Shown here piece by piece: positions 13,900 to 22,415 of a stretch of DNA of 27,948 bases. How positions within the stretch are numbered: the first letter of the stretch is position 1; every line of letters starts with the position of its first letter. The position numbers were made by a program, and so were the translations under genes. The notes under the pieces were generated by a model, which was not told the DNA's origin, searched no databases, and saw only the letters and a program-made list of their open reading frames with translations. The DNA comes from a virus, in IMG/VR virus record IMGVR_UViG_3300009418_000087, positions 1-27,948 of that record; one strand, given 5' to 3'.

Positions 13900-15752
13900 G
13901 ACGCCCCATGCGCCGAAAGCAGGCGCAGACGATCAGCCTTCCCGCACCGACCCTCGGACTGGTGGAGAACCAGCCCGTGGCGGACAAGTCGGCAATGGGT
14001 GCGGAATGGCTGGAAAACTGGCTCCCCACGCAGCGCGGCCTGAAGATGCGCGGCGGGACGGTGCGAACCTCCTTCATCGCGTCCGCCGTGAAGAAGCTGT
14101 TCCAGTTCGACGACGGCACCGGAGACCCGCGGTTCTTCGCCTCGTCGGCATCGCAGATATTCGACATCTCGGACACGGCCACGGCGGCGGTCAACCGCAA
14201 CGCGACCGCGCTGGTCTGGCGGCAGGGGCGATGGGGCCGCAATACCTGGGGCAAACTCGAACGCCCGGTTGCCTCGGGCTTCACGAGCGGTGATTGGGCG
14301 GTCCAGCAGGTAGGGACCTCGGGCGGGGACTTCCTGGTCGCGGTCAACGGGGCCGACACGGCGCAGATTTACGACGGGACGTGGAACCCACTGACGGATG
14401 AGGCGATCAACGACCTTGCATTCGTGCAGATGGGCGCGGCCTTCGCTGTCGGGGAGACCGTAACCGGCGGGACCTCGGGGGCGACGGCTGAAATCCTCGG
14501 GTTTACCCAAAAGGCTACCCTGTCGGGAACGCTGAAGCTTGGCGCGATTACAGGAACGTTCGAGGACGGCGAGATGCTGACCTCGGCCAGCGGGCAGGCG
14601 GTCGCAAGCGGCACCACGTCGGAAGCGTCAGCGATCACTCTGACGGGGGTCGACACGTCCACCCTGCGCCATGTCTGGTTGTATCAGAACCGGCTGTTTT
14701 TCGTGCAGAGCAACAGCTTGCGCGTGTGGTTCCTGCCTGCGGGCGCGGTCGGGGGCGCTGCGCAGGACATATCTCTGGCTGGCGTGTTCCGGCGCGGCGG
14801 CAAGATACTCTTCGGCACGACGTGGAGCCTCGATAGCGGGGACGGGCTGGACGACAAATGCCTGTTCGTCACGGACCAAGGCGAGGTGGCCGTCTACAGC
14901 GGCACAAACCCCGCTGAGGCGGGCAATTGGTCATTTGAGGGCCGGTACGACATCGGGCGGCCTCTGGGACGTGACGCGGCCATACAGGCGGGCGGTGACG
15001 TGCTCATTGCCACGGATGACGGCATTGTCCCGATGAACGTGGCAATCAGCAAGGACCCGTCGCGGTTGTCGCTGGACGCGATATCACGACCGATCAAGAT
15101 CACATGGGACGACGAGTCCCGCCGCGCGGGTGGCAACGTGGCGCTGGTGAAGTGGACTCAGGGCGACCTGATGCTGTCGGTCTTTCCCGAGGCGGAACGG
15201 ATGCTGACAGCCAACCTCGAAACTGGGGCATGGGCGATCCAGTCGGGATGGGCCGCAGATTGCGCAGGCATCTACAACGGGGCCTTGTTCGGGGGCCGAT
15301 CCAACGGTGTGGTCTACAAGTTCGATACCGGCGGCACGGATGACGGCGCGCCCTTCACGGCCAAGCTTTGCTATCCGTTCCTCGATATGGGCGTCCCCGC
15401 TGACTACAAGGTGGCGCAGATGATGCGCGGCGCGTTCTTCGCCGACGACGCATTCGGGGCCCGCTACAGCGTCTCCGTGGATTACAACGTGCGCTTCCCC
15501 ATCGCGCCAGCTGCAGCGCCCTCCAGCCCCGTTCAGATGGTCTGGGGGACGGGTGTCTGGGGCGTCAACGACTGGGCCGGGGCAACGGTGGGCGACGCCC
15601 GCCTCGGCGTGGTCGACAGGTGGGAGAGCGTCAGCGGCGCAGGTTATGCCATCGCGCCCATGGTGCAGATCACATCGGGCGGAACGACAAAACTGCCGGT
15701 GGAGCTGGTGCGACTGGATATCCTTGCAGAAGCGGGCGGCCGGGCGTCTTGA
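13896..15752 (+). CDS. Tail nozzle / packaged-DNA stabilisation-type protein
   Basis: 618 residues. The N-terminal part (LPAPTLGLVENQPVADKSAM and AEWLENWLPTQRGLKMRGGT) and the later repeated beta strands (HVWLYQNRLFFVQSNSLRVW; KCLFVTDQGEVAVYSG; ALFGGRSNGVVYKFDTGG) fit the beta-propeller nozzle of podoviruses (P22 gp10-like role). It closes the tail channel and holds DNA in. Residues about 176-247 look like an inserted domain with two related halves (FAVGETVTGGTSGATAEILG and FEDGEMLTSASGQAVASG). GTG 13896 overlaps the previous stop; ATG 13908 is an equally possible start four codons later. Confidence 0.8.
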   Translation: MRRPMRRKQAQTISLPAPTLGLVENQPVADKSAMGAEWLENWLPTQRGLKMRGGTVRTSFIASAVKKLFQFDDGTGDPRFFASSASQIFDISDTATAAVNRNATALVWRQGRWGRNTWGKLERPVASGFTSGDWAVQQVGTSGGDFLVAVNGADTAQIYDGTWNPLTDEAINDLAFVQMGAAFAVGETVTGGTSGATAEILGFTQKATLSGTLKLGAITGTFEDGEMLTSASGQAVASGTTSEASAITLTGVDTSTLRHVWLYQNRLFFVQSNSLRVWFLPAGAVGGAAQDISLAGVFRRGGKILFGTTWSLDSGDGLDDKCLFVTDQGEVAVYSGTNPAEAGNWSFEGRYDIGRPLGRDAAIQAGGDVLIATDDGIVPMNVAISKDPSRLSLDAISRPIKITWDDESRRAGGNVALVKWTQGDLMLSVFPEAERMLTANLETGAWAIQSGWAADCAGIYNGALFGGRSNGVVYKFDTGGTDDGAPFTAKLCYPFLDMGVPADYKVAQMMRGAFFADDAFGARYSVSVDYNVRFPIAPAAAPSSPVQMVWGTGVWGVNDWAGATVGDARLGVVDRWESVSGAGYAIAPMVQITSGGTTKLPVELVRLDILAEAGGRAS

Positions 15753-16168
15753 GGCTGGAATGGGGCCGCGAGGCGCTGGCCGTCCCCGCGGCGATGGAAA
15801 TGCTGGGTTTCGACAGGGACTTTGGCCCCTGCATCACGGCTTGCGTTCTGGACCGGACCAACCGCGTCGCGGCTGTTCTGGTGTTTCACAACTACGCCCC
15901 GGAGGCCGGGGTCATCGAAGTCTCGGCCGCTGCGGAGAGCGCGGCTTGGGCGCAGCGCGGCATTCTGCGTGAGGCGTTCGGATACGTGTTCGCGCATTGC
16001 CAGATGGCGGTGGCGCGGTGCGCGGAAAGCAACACGCGCGTGCGTCGTCTCTGGGCGGCGTTCGGCGCGGACGAGGTCGTCATTCCCCGCCTTCGGGGCC
16101 GCGATGAAGCCGAGTGCATCCTGACATTAACGGACGACGCATGGCGCCTGTCCAGATTTGCGAGGTAA
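15749..16168 (+). CDS. GNAT-fold acetyltransferase-like protein in the tail cluster
   Basis: 139 residues starting at TTG 15749, which overlaps the previous TGA (TTGA); no in-frame ATG comes before the conserved part. The order of elements fits a small GNAT fold: a strand with CITACVLDRTNRVAAVLVFH, IEVSAAA, a long helix (QRGILREAFGYVFAHCQM) and VARCAESNTRVRRLWAAFGA near the C-terminus, where GNATs carry N-R-(A/L)-(Y/F/W)-(E/R)--G. GNAT-like proteins are known in podovirus internal/tail gene clusters, where the enzyme activity is often unproven. It could be an ejected modifier of host proteins or a purely structural relic. Confidence 0.7.
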   Translation: MRLEWGREALAVPAAMEMLGFDRDFGPCITACVLDRTNRVAAVLVFHNYAPEAGVIEVSAAAESAAWAQRGILREAFGYVFAHCQMAVARCAESNTRVRRLWAAFGADEVVIPRLRGRDEAECILTLTDDAWRLSRFAR

Positions 16169-16171
16169 CCG

Positions 16172-17503
16172 ATGGGTAAGAGCAGTCCCCCCCGCCCGCC
16201 TGATCCGCAGGAAACGGCCGGGGCGCAAACGGCGAACAACATCGGCACCTCCGTGGCGAACGCATGGCTGGGGAACGTCAATCAGGTCACGCCCTACGGC
16301 GACCTGACCTACAGCCAGACCGGGACCTTCCAGTATACCGACCCGAACACGGGCGAAGTGTACGACATCCCCAATTTCACGGCCACGCAAACGCTGTCGC
16401 CGGAGATGCAGGCGATCTTCGACCAGCAGACGCGCGCGCAAAGCAACCTTGCCACGATGGGCGCGGACCAGTCCGCCCGCCTCATGGATCACCTGTCTAC
16501 GAACCTCAACTTCGACGACCTGCCCGAAGGCGGATCGGCTGCGAACCTCGAGCGCGGCCCCATGGTCATGAACGTCCCCAGCCAAGCGGACGAAATTCAG
16601 ACCTCTATCGATCCGCGCACCGGGCAGCTTGTGCGCAACGTCGACCAGCAGAGCTATCAGCAGGACTTCGCGGACGTGGGCGGCCCGACGCGGACCTACG
16701 GCACGGACTTCTCGGAGGACAGGCGCCGGGTGGAGGACGCGATCTATTCGCGGATGAACCCGCAGCTCGAGCGCGACCGGGAGAACCTGCGTTCGTCCCT
16801 TGTCAGTCAAGGCATCCGGGAAGGATCGACGGCCTACGACCGCGCCATGAACCGGTTCGGGGAACAGTCGAACGATGCCCGCATGGGGGCGATCCTCGCG
16901 GGCGGTCAGGAACAGTCGCGCATGGCGGGGCTTGAGCGTGACCGGGCCGGGTTCGAGAACGCAGCGCAGTCCCAAGCCTACCAGCAGGCGATGGGTCGCG
17001 CGGGCTTCACCAACGATGCACGGTTCCGGCAGCTGCAATCCGACATCATGGGCGGGCAGTTTGCCAACCAGGCCACAGGGCAAGCCTTCAGCCAGGACCT
17101 CGGGGCGGGGCAGTTCAGAAACGCGGCTATCGGCCAGCAATTCCAGCAGAACCTTGCATCCGGCAGCTTCGCCAATTCGGCCCAGAACCAGGGCTTCAAC
17201 CAGTCCCTGACGACGCAGGACCGCATGGACCGCGACAGGGCGATTGCACGAGATGAGACGCTGACCCTGCGCAACCAGCCGATCAACGAAATCGCGGCGC
17301 TTCTCGGCACAGGGCAGGTGACGCAACCCAACTTCGTCAGCACGCAGATGCCGTCCATCCCGACCGTGGATCGTGCGGGGCTGGAGCAGCAAAACTATGC
17401 CAGCCGCTTGAACGCCTATAACCAGCGGCAGGCGACCATGGGCGGCATATTCGGCACCTTGGGCAATGTCGCGGCGGCTGGTATCGGTGGAGGGTTCTTC
17501 TGA
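16172..17503 (+). CDS. Internal/ejection protein with 18-residue repeats
   Basis: 443 residues, starting GKSSPPRPPDPQETAGAQ, with a conserved-looking N-terminal part (VNQVTPYGDLTYSQTG) and a charged helical middle (EDRRRVEDAIYSRMNPQLER). Residues 259-348 are five tandem 18-residue units with the pattern [AG]-x-F-x-N-x-A. The C-terminus is glycine-rich and hydrophobic (GGIFGTLGNVAAAGIGGGFF), suitable for membrane insertion. Place and composition fit one of the proteins that podoviruses eject to form the trans-envelope DNA channel. The end overlaps the next start by one base (TGATG). Confidence 0.75.
   Translation: MGKSSPPRPPDPQETAGAQTANNIGTSVANAWLGNVNQVTPYGDLTYSQTGTFQYTDPNTGEVYDIPNFTATQTLSPEMQAIFDQQTRAQSNLATMGADQSARLMDHLSTNLNFDDLPEGGSAANLERGPMVMNVPSQADEIQTSIDPRTGQLVRNVDQQSYQQDFADVGGPTRTYGTDFSEDRRRVEDAIYSRMNPQLERDRENLRSSLVSQGIREGSTAYDRAMNRFGEQSNDARMGAILAGGQEQSRMAGLERDRAGFENAAQSQAYQQAMGRAGFTNDARFRQLQSDIMGGQFANQATGQAFSQDLGAGQFRNAAIGQQFQQNLASGSFANSAQNQGFNQSLTTQDRMDRDRAIARDETLTLRNQPINEIAALLGTGQVTQPNFVSTQMPSIPTVDRAGLEQQNYASRLNAYNQRQATMGGIFGTLGNVAAAGIGGGFF
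16946..17215 (+). repeat. Five tandem 54-bp (18-residue) coding repeats
   Basis: The encoded units are AGFENAAQSQAYQQAMGR, AGFTNDARFRQLQSDIMG, GQFANQATGQAFSQDLGA, GQFRNAAIGQQFQQNLAS and GSFANSAQNQGFNQSLTT. Phe at position 3, Asn at position 5 (the first unit has E4-N5) and Gln-rich positions recur without gaps. DNA copies have diverged, so selection appears to act on the protein. Eighteen residues equal five turns of an alpha helix. Confidence 0.8.
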
Positions 17504-19854
17504 TGGCCGGATTCATCTTTGGCGGCGATACGGGCGTCAGCTACGAAACCCTCCAGCGGCGCCGTAAACTGGCCGAGCAATTGATGAGCCGGAAGGGCGC
17601 ACCGCGCAACGTGGCCGAAGGGCTGGGTCAAGCCGCGGAAAGCATCATGGGCGGTCTGATTGCGCGCCGGACGAACAAGCAGGATGACGCGGCGGCGAAG
17701 CAAGCCGATAGCATTTTCGCGGATGCACTCGGTGGCGCTTTAACCGGCGGCGGTGGCTACAGCGCCCCGTCGTCGACGACGTTCAGCACGTCTGGCGGGT
17801 CAAACGCAGCCCGCAACGCGGCCATGGCTGCGAATGGTGGCCCTACCAATGCAGCCGCGGCGGCCATGGACTTCAGCACCGTCGAACAGCAGTATGGCCT
17901 CCCGTCGGGGTATCTTGCCCGTACCGCTCAGATTGAAAGCAGCGGCAACCCGCGCGCGCAAAACCCGAACAGCTCGGCTGGTGGTCTGTTTCAGTTTATC
18001 GACAGCACGGCGAAGCAATATGGCTTGGCGGATCGGTTCGACCCGGCCCAGGCAACAGATGCGGCAGCGCGCCTTGCCCGTGACAACGCATCGACCCTGC
18101 GGCGGGTTCTTGGCCGCGATCCGACCGCGGCTGAATTGTACCTTGCGCATCAGCAGGGCGGCGGCGGAGCGGCGAAGTTGCTGGGCAATCCGAACGCCCG
18201 CGCGGTCGATATCGTTGGCGCCGACGCAGTGCGGCTGAACGGCGGCAATGCCAATATGACGGCTGCGGAATTTGCGGGGAAATGGCTGAACAAGTTCGGA
18301 ACGCCACGTGGGGGCCCTTCCGGCAAGAGCGAGCCCATCAGCAACCTGTCGTATCGCCCCGGCCAGAACATTGTCGCCGATGCCGTCCAGAGCGGGCCTG
18401 CCATGCGCAGCACGCCCGGTCAGCAGGCGGACATCATGCCCGCGATGCAGGGCGGTGGCAGCGCGTCCAACCTTCAGGGCGGCGCGGGACAAGATCAGGT
18501 GCGAATGTCCAGCATGAACGCCCCGCAGCAATTCAACCCGCAGGCATCGGGGCAGGCGGCAGGCCCGGCTATTGCGCAGGCGCTCCTGTCCACGGGGCAA
18601 TTCGGCGGACAGGGCCGGTCCCCCACGCAGCAGGGGCAAATGATGCAGCGCCCCGGCATCCAGCAGATCGCACAGGCCATGGGGAACCCCTATATCCAGC
18701 GCGACCCCGGCAGGATGGCCGTGCTTCAGGCACTCTTGCAACAGCAGTTGGCGGCGAGCCAGCCGATGTCCGAAATGGACCGCATCCAGCTTGAGCAAGA
18801 GCGTCTGCGCCTTCAGCAAATGCAGAACCCGACGCGTGAACCGATCACCGTGGGTGGCGTGCTGGTCGACCCCGAAACCTACGAGCCGTTGTTCGATAGC
18901 AGGCAGCAGAACGAGGGCGGGTTTACCCTCTCGCCCGGTCAGCAGCGGTTCGACGCACAAGGCAACCCCATTGCATCGGGCGGAGCGGAGCCCGGGTACG
19001 CCGCAGTGTCCCCCGAGGAAGCGCAGGCGCTCGGTCTGCCCGAAGGGGCTTATCAACGTGCGCCAGACGGACGGATCGTGGCAATCGGGGGGGGCGGCAC
19101 GAATGTGACCGTCAACAACAATCCCGCCGGAAGCCCGATGCCGGGGCTTTCCAAGCTCGGGGAGGGGATGACGTATCTCTACAACCCGGATGGCACCGTG
19201 AAGATGGACGAACAGGGCGTCCCCTTGTCCGCCCCGATCCCGGGCACCGACACGGCACGCGACCGAGAAAATGAAGCGCGCTCCAGAGCCGCAGCGCAAG
19301 AACAGCGCCAGAAATATGCGGATGTCGTGCTGACGGATATCGGCCGCGCAAAGTCAAATCTCACGGGCGGACGCGCGCAACCGATCACAGGCATGGCGGG
19401 CTCCATCGCTGCGCAAGTTCCGGGGTCCGAGGCGACAGATACCCGCGCATTGGTGGAGACGGTCAAGGCGAATATCGGCTTCGACCGCCTGCAAGAAATG
19501 CGGGACGCCAGCCCAACCGGCGGCGCGCTGGGGCAGGTGACGGAGCGCGAACTGGCGACGCTGCAAGCAGTCCTAGGCAACCTGGAGTTCAACCAGTCGA
19601 AGGAACAGCTCCTCGCAAACCTCACGCGGTTGGAAGAGACATATCTGGATATCGTCCACGGACGCGGGAACTGGTCGCGGGGTGAAGATGGCAACATCGC
19701 TTTCGGAGGCCGGACCGCACAGAGCAGCGACAACGCGGCGGGTGACTTCGATGTGAATTCGGACACTCCGCCGCCCTTCCTTAGCCGGGAAGACGCTGAA
19801 TTGTGGCCTTACGGCACACCTGAAGAACGTGCCGCAATAGCGGGGGTTTACTGA
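17503..19854 (+). CDS. Internal virion protein with lytic transglycosylase domain
   Basis: 783 residues. Residues about 124-268 are an SLT-type domain: FSTVEQQYGLPSGYLARTAQ, then catalytic Glu145 in IESSGNP, the SAGGLFQFIDSTA motif (158-170) and AELYLAHQQGGGGAAKLL (210-227). The rest is Gln/Gly/Pro-rich, with a helical section at 410-440 (EMDRIQLEQERLRLQQMQ), and ends in a helical region similar in style to channel-forming ejection proteins. The domain cuts the glycan strand with 1,6-anhydro product formation. In podoviruses this allows the ejected channel to cross the peptidoglycan at infection. Stop and start with the next gene overlap (TGATG). Confidence 0.88.
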   Translation: MAGFIFGGDTGVSYETLQRRRKLAEQLMSRKGAPRNVAEGLGQAAESIMGGLIARRTNKQDDAAAKQADSIFADALGGALTGGGGYSAPSSTTFSTSGGSNAARNAAMAANGGPTNAAAAAMDFSTVEQQYGLPSGYLARTAQIESSGNPRAQNPNSSAGGLFQFIDSTAKQYGLADRFDPAQATDAAARLARDNASTLRRVLGRDPTAAELYLAHQQGGGGAAKLLGNPNARAVDIVGADAVRLNGGNANMTAAEFAGKWLNKFGTPRGGPSGKSEPISNLSYRPGQNIVADAVQSGPAMRSTPGQQADIMPAMQGGGSASNLQGGAGQDQVRMSSMNAPQQFNPQASGQAAGPAIAQALLSTGQFGGQGRSPTQQGQMMQRPGIQQIAQAMGNPYIQRDPGRMAVLQALLQQQLAASQPMSEMDRIQLEQERLRLQQMQNPTREPITVGGVLVDPETYEPLFDSRQQNEGGFTLSPGQQRFDAQGNPIASGGAEPGYAAVSPEEAQALGLPEGAYQRAPDGRIVAIGGGGTNVTVNNNPAGSPMPGLSKLGEGMTYLYNPDGTVKMDEQGVPLSAPIPGTDTARDRENEARSRAAAQEQRQKYADVVLTDIGRAKSNLTGGRAQPITGMAGSIAAQVPGSEATDTRALVETVKANIGFDRLQEMRDASPTGGALGQVTERELATLQAVLGNLEFNQSKEQLLANLTRLEETYLDIVHGRGNWSRGEDGNIAFGGRTAQSSDNAAGDFDVNSDTPPPFLSREDAELWPYGTPEERAAIAGVY

Positions 19855-21371
19855 TGAGCGCAGATGCCGTCCGCGCCCGCCTTGCCATGAAAAAACGCAT
19901 GGCAGAAAGGCAAGCCCCCAAACCCATTGGCCAGCGCATCCGCGAAAACGTCTTTGGCGACGACGACCCCAACACCCAGAACACGGGGGAGCGGATCGGA
20001 TCGGCGCTGAACAAAGCAGGCGAAGCGCTGACGTTCGGATTGATCGGTGACGAAGCTTCCGGCGCAGCGGCGGCGCTTATTCCCGGCGGGATGGGTTACG
20101 AGGAACGCCGTGACTTCGAGCGCCAGCAAGAGGAAGTCCTAGAACGGGACAGCCCCATGCTAGCGCTCGGCGCCGACGTGGGGGGCTCTGTGTTGGGCGC
20201 AGCGCTGCCTGTCGGGGCCATTGGTACGCTTGGCAGGGGCGCGGGCTTGATGCCGCGCCTAGGCGCTTCTGTGGGAATAGGAGCGGCAGGCGGGGCGACC
20301 TATGGCGCGATGGAAGGCGAGGGCCAGCAGGACAGGATTGACGAGGGCCAAAAAGGTGCGGCTTGGGGCGGCGCCATGGGGGCAGCGGCGGTGCCAGTCG
20401 GCGGAGCAGTCCAGCGCATTGCGGATAGTCTGGTCGGCACCAAGGCCATCCGCGCCGGGGCGCGGAATGCTCCCACATCCGAAGAACTGCGCGCGGCCGG
20501 AAATGCGGCTTACAAACAGATCGATGAAGCTGGGGTCCAAATAAAGCCCGAGGCGTTCGACAATGCCCAATCGAAAATTCTCGACAGCCTTCGGACCCGG
20601 ACCGGATACGACGAACTTCCGGGGCCGGGGAGCCTCACGCCGAACGCTGGCAGGGTCATGGAAATCATGCGGCAGTCGTCAGATCAGATGGCTTCCGACC
20701 CGACATCGGCACTACCGTTCCGGTCCCTCGACCAAATGCGGAGGCAGGCAGGCGCGGCCGCTGGCAATGTGACCAATCGCCAGGATAGCGCCGCAGGGTC
20801 TGTGGTGATCGAGGGTCTGGACGAATTCATGCAGTCCATCGGGGCCGATGACGTGGTGGCGGGCGATGTGACGGCGCTTAAGGAGGCGATCCCGAAGGCG
20901 CGGGACCTGTGGTCGCGCATGTCGCGCAGTCAGCTGATCGATGACGCCATGGCGCAGGAAGGTAACTACCTGTCGGGCGGGTCTAGCGCGATCCGCAACC
21001 AGTTTGCCAAAATCCTGCGCAACCCCCGCTTGTCGCGTGGCTTTTCCGATGCCGAGAAAAAGGCCATGCAGCGCGTGGTGCAAGGCACGATGCCTGAGCA
21101 GGTGATGAACCTGATGGGCGGGGGATTGGGGCAACTGACCCAAATTGGCGCGGGGTTCGGCATCGGGGGTCTTCCTGGCGCGGCTCTTGGCGCAGGGGCC
21201 GCAGCTTTGTCGCGGAAGGGGTCTGAGGCCATAACGGCACGCAATGCGGAAATTGCCCGGGCCTTGATCGCGAACGGGCAAATGCGCGGTGGTCTTCCGG
21301 TGGCTAGCGAGGCGAACCGGATGATGGCTGAGGCGCTAATGCGTCGAACTGGGGTGGCGGTCCCTCAGTAG
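19854..21371 (+). CDS. Internal/ejection protein with Gly/Ala-rich membrane-prone segments
   Basis: 505 residues. The N-terminus is basic (VRARLAMKKRMAERQAPKPI). Residues about 103-190 are a run of Gly/Ala-rich stretches (LALGADVGGSVLGAALPVGA; ASVGIGAAGGATYGAM; GAAWGGAMGAAAVPVGGAV) of the glycine-zipper type. The middle is soluble and helical. A further Gly-rich stretch precedes the C-terminus (IGAGFGIGGLPGAALGAGAA). Together with its position after the transglycosylase protein, this suggests a third ejected protein that inserts into the inner membrane. No enzymatic domain is seen. Confidence 0.75.
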   Translation: MSADAVRARLAMKKRMAERQAPKPIGQRIRENVFGDDDPNTQNTGERIGSALNKAGEALTFGLIGDEASGAAAALIPGGMGYEERRDFERQQEEVLERDSPMLALGADVGGSVLGAALPVGAIGTLGRGAGLMPRLGASVGIGAAGGATYGAMEGEGQQDRIDEGQKGAAWGGAMGAAAVPVGGAVQRIADSLVGTKAIRAGARNAPTSEELRAAGNAAYKQIDEAGVQIKPEAFDNAQSKILDSLRTRTGYDELPGPGSLTPNAGRVMEIMRQSSDQMASDPTSALPFRSLDQMRRQAGAAAGNVTNRQDSAAGSVVIEGLDEFMQSIGADDVVAGDVTALKEAIPKARDLWSRMSRSQLIDDAMAQEGNYLSGGSSAIRNQFAKILRNPRLSRGFSDAEKKAMQRVVQGTMPEQVMNLMGGGLGQLTQIGAGFGIGGLPGAALGAGAAALSRKGSEAITARNAEIARALIANGQMRGGLPVASEANRMMAEALMRRTGVAVPQ

Positions 21372-21534
21372 ACCAGAGCGACGCCATCAGAAGAACCAAG
21401 GGACAGATCATCGCGAGGTAGGCGGCCCAAGGCCCACGATAACCATCTCTGTTGAGGGTCCACGCCCCCCACGCGAATGAGAAGGTTATGAGATTCCCGC
21501 CAAACACGGCGAAGATCGTATCGGCAAAAGTCAT
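21304..21534 (-). CDS. Possible antisense small membrane protein
   Basis: 76 residues on the minus strand with two hydrophobic segments, about 6-26 (TIFAVFGGNLITFSFAWGAW) and 37-53 (AAYLAMICPLVLLMASL), then a Pro/Ser-rich tail. Both membrane segments lie in the 267-base gap between plus-strand genes, so they are not forced by a plus-strand protein; only the tail overlaps the end of the ejection protein gene. The ribosome-binding site is weak (GGATGCGCGG). If real, it is a single gene transcribed against the late operon, as seen for lysogenic-conversion or exclusion genes. If not, 21372-21638 is non-coding. Confidence 0.45.
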   Translation of the reverse strand: MTFADTIFAVFGGNLITFSFAWGAWTLNRDGYRGPWAAYLAMICPLVLLMASLWSTEGPPPQFDALAPQPSSGSPR

Positions 21535-21638
21535 CCGCGCATCCGATCAAACTGCCGCTGTGCGTATGGAATTAGCAGAAATCTACCCATGCCGTTCAAC
21601 GTCGGCATTCCCCACCCCACTGTCAAGGAGAACGCACC

Positions 21639-22415
21639 ATGCCCAGAGCAGATGGTGTCTATGCGCTGCCGCCGGAATACCGCGCCGCGACCGGATCGAC
21701 AGCGACGGCAAACCAGCACAACAGCCCCTTGGAAGACCTCGCGTTCGACAACAACTCGGCCCGCCCCATCACCGCTGGGGGCACGGGAGCGCTGACGGCC
21801 GCCGATGCCAGAACGAACCTCGGGCTGGAAATCGGGACGGACGTGCAAGCCTACGCCGCGCGGCTGACGGAGATTGTGGACCTTGCGACCATTGACCCGC
21901 TGACGTCCATCACGGGTCTGGAAACAGACGCCAACCAGATGCTCTATACCACCGGAGCGGATGTCTACGCGACCACCGCGCTGACCGCCTTCGCGCGCAC
22001 GCTCCTGGATGACACGACAGCAACCGAAGCCCGGACAACGCTGGGGGCCTTTGCCACGGCAGGCGGAACCTTCACGGGGCCGATCAAGACCAAGGAGCTG
22101 CGGGAGACCGCCGTTCAGCTTTCCGGAACAAGCGTAACGGCAGACCTCGAGCTTGGCACTTACTTCTACATCACGACGACCGGCAACACGACGATCAATT
22201 TCGGTAATCCTGCCCCGAGCGGCACCGTATCCGCGCTTACGCTGGAAATCACCGCAGGCGGCGACCACACGCTGACATGGCCCGGGACGGTAAAATGGCC
22301 CCGGGGGATCGAACCGCCCGCCGGAGAAAACGGGGATGTCGACGTCTATACGTTCGTCACCAGAGATCAGGGCACGACATGGCGCGGCGCGTTGGCGATG
22401 GGTGACAGCAAGTGA
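21639..22415 (+). CDS. Tail fibre protein 1
   Basis: 258 residues from ATG 21639, preceded by AAGGAGAACGCACC. The N-terminal 65 residues (LPPEYRAATGSTATANQHNS, PLEDLAFDNNSARPITAGGT, ADARTNLGL) contain the GGTG-T-A-ARTNLG pattern common at fibre shafts, and they match the start of the later tailspike gene. The C-terminal 120 residues are beta-rich (ADLELGTYFYITTTGNTTIN; ALTLEITAGGDHTLTWPGTV), resembling fibre tip domains. It probably attaches to the tail through the shared N-terminus and contributes to host binding. It is coupled by an overlapping GTG to the next gene. Confidence 0.82.
   Translation: MPRADGVYALPPEYRAATGSTATANQHNSPLEDLAFDNNSARPITAGGTGALTAADARTNLGLEIGTDVQAYAARLTEIVDLATIDPLTSITGLETDANQMLYTTGADVYATTALTAFARTLLDDTTATEARTTLGAFATAGGTFTGPIKTKELRETAVQLSGTSVTADLELGTYFYITTTGNTTINFGNPAPSGTVSALTLEITAGGDHTLTWPGTVKWPRGIEPPAGENGDVDVYTFVTRDQGTTWRGALAMGDSK

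Noticed and set aside
16127-17392. 421-codon minus-strand open frame
   Set aside because: Shadow of the ejection-protein gene; no recognisable domain and its start lies inside the opposite gene.
17800-19299. 499-codon minus-strand open frame
   Set aside because: Opposite the transglycosylase-containing protein, whose motifs are clear; composition is typical of an antisense GC-rich frame.
17503-21371. Tail tape-measure protein
   Set aside because: No tail-tube, sheath or tape-measure chaperone genes occur; the SLT domain plus Gly-rich proteins fit podovirus ejection proteins better.
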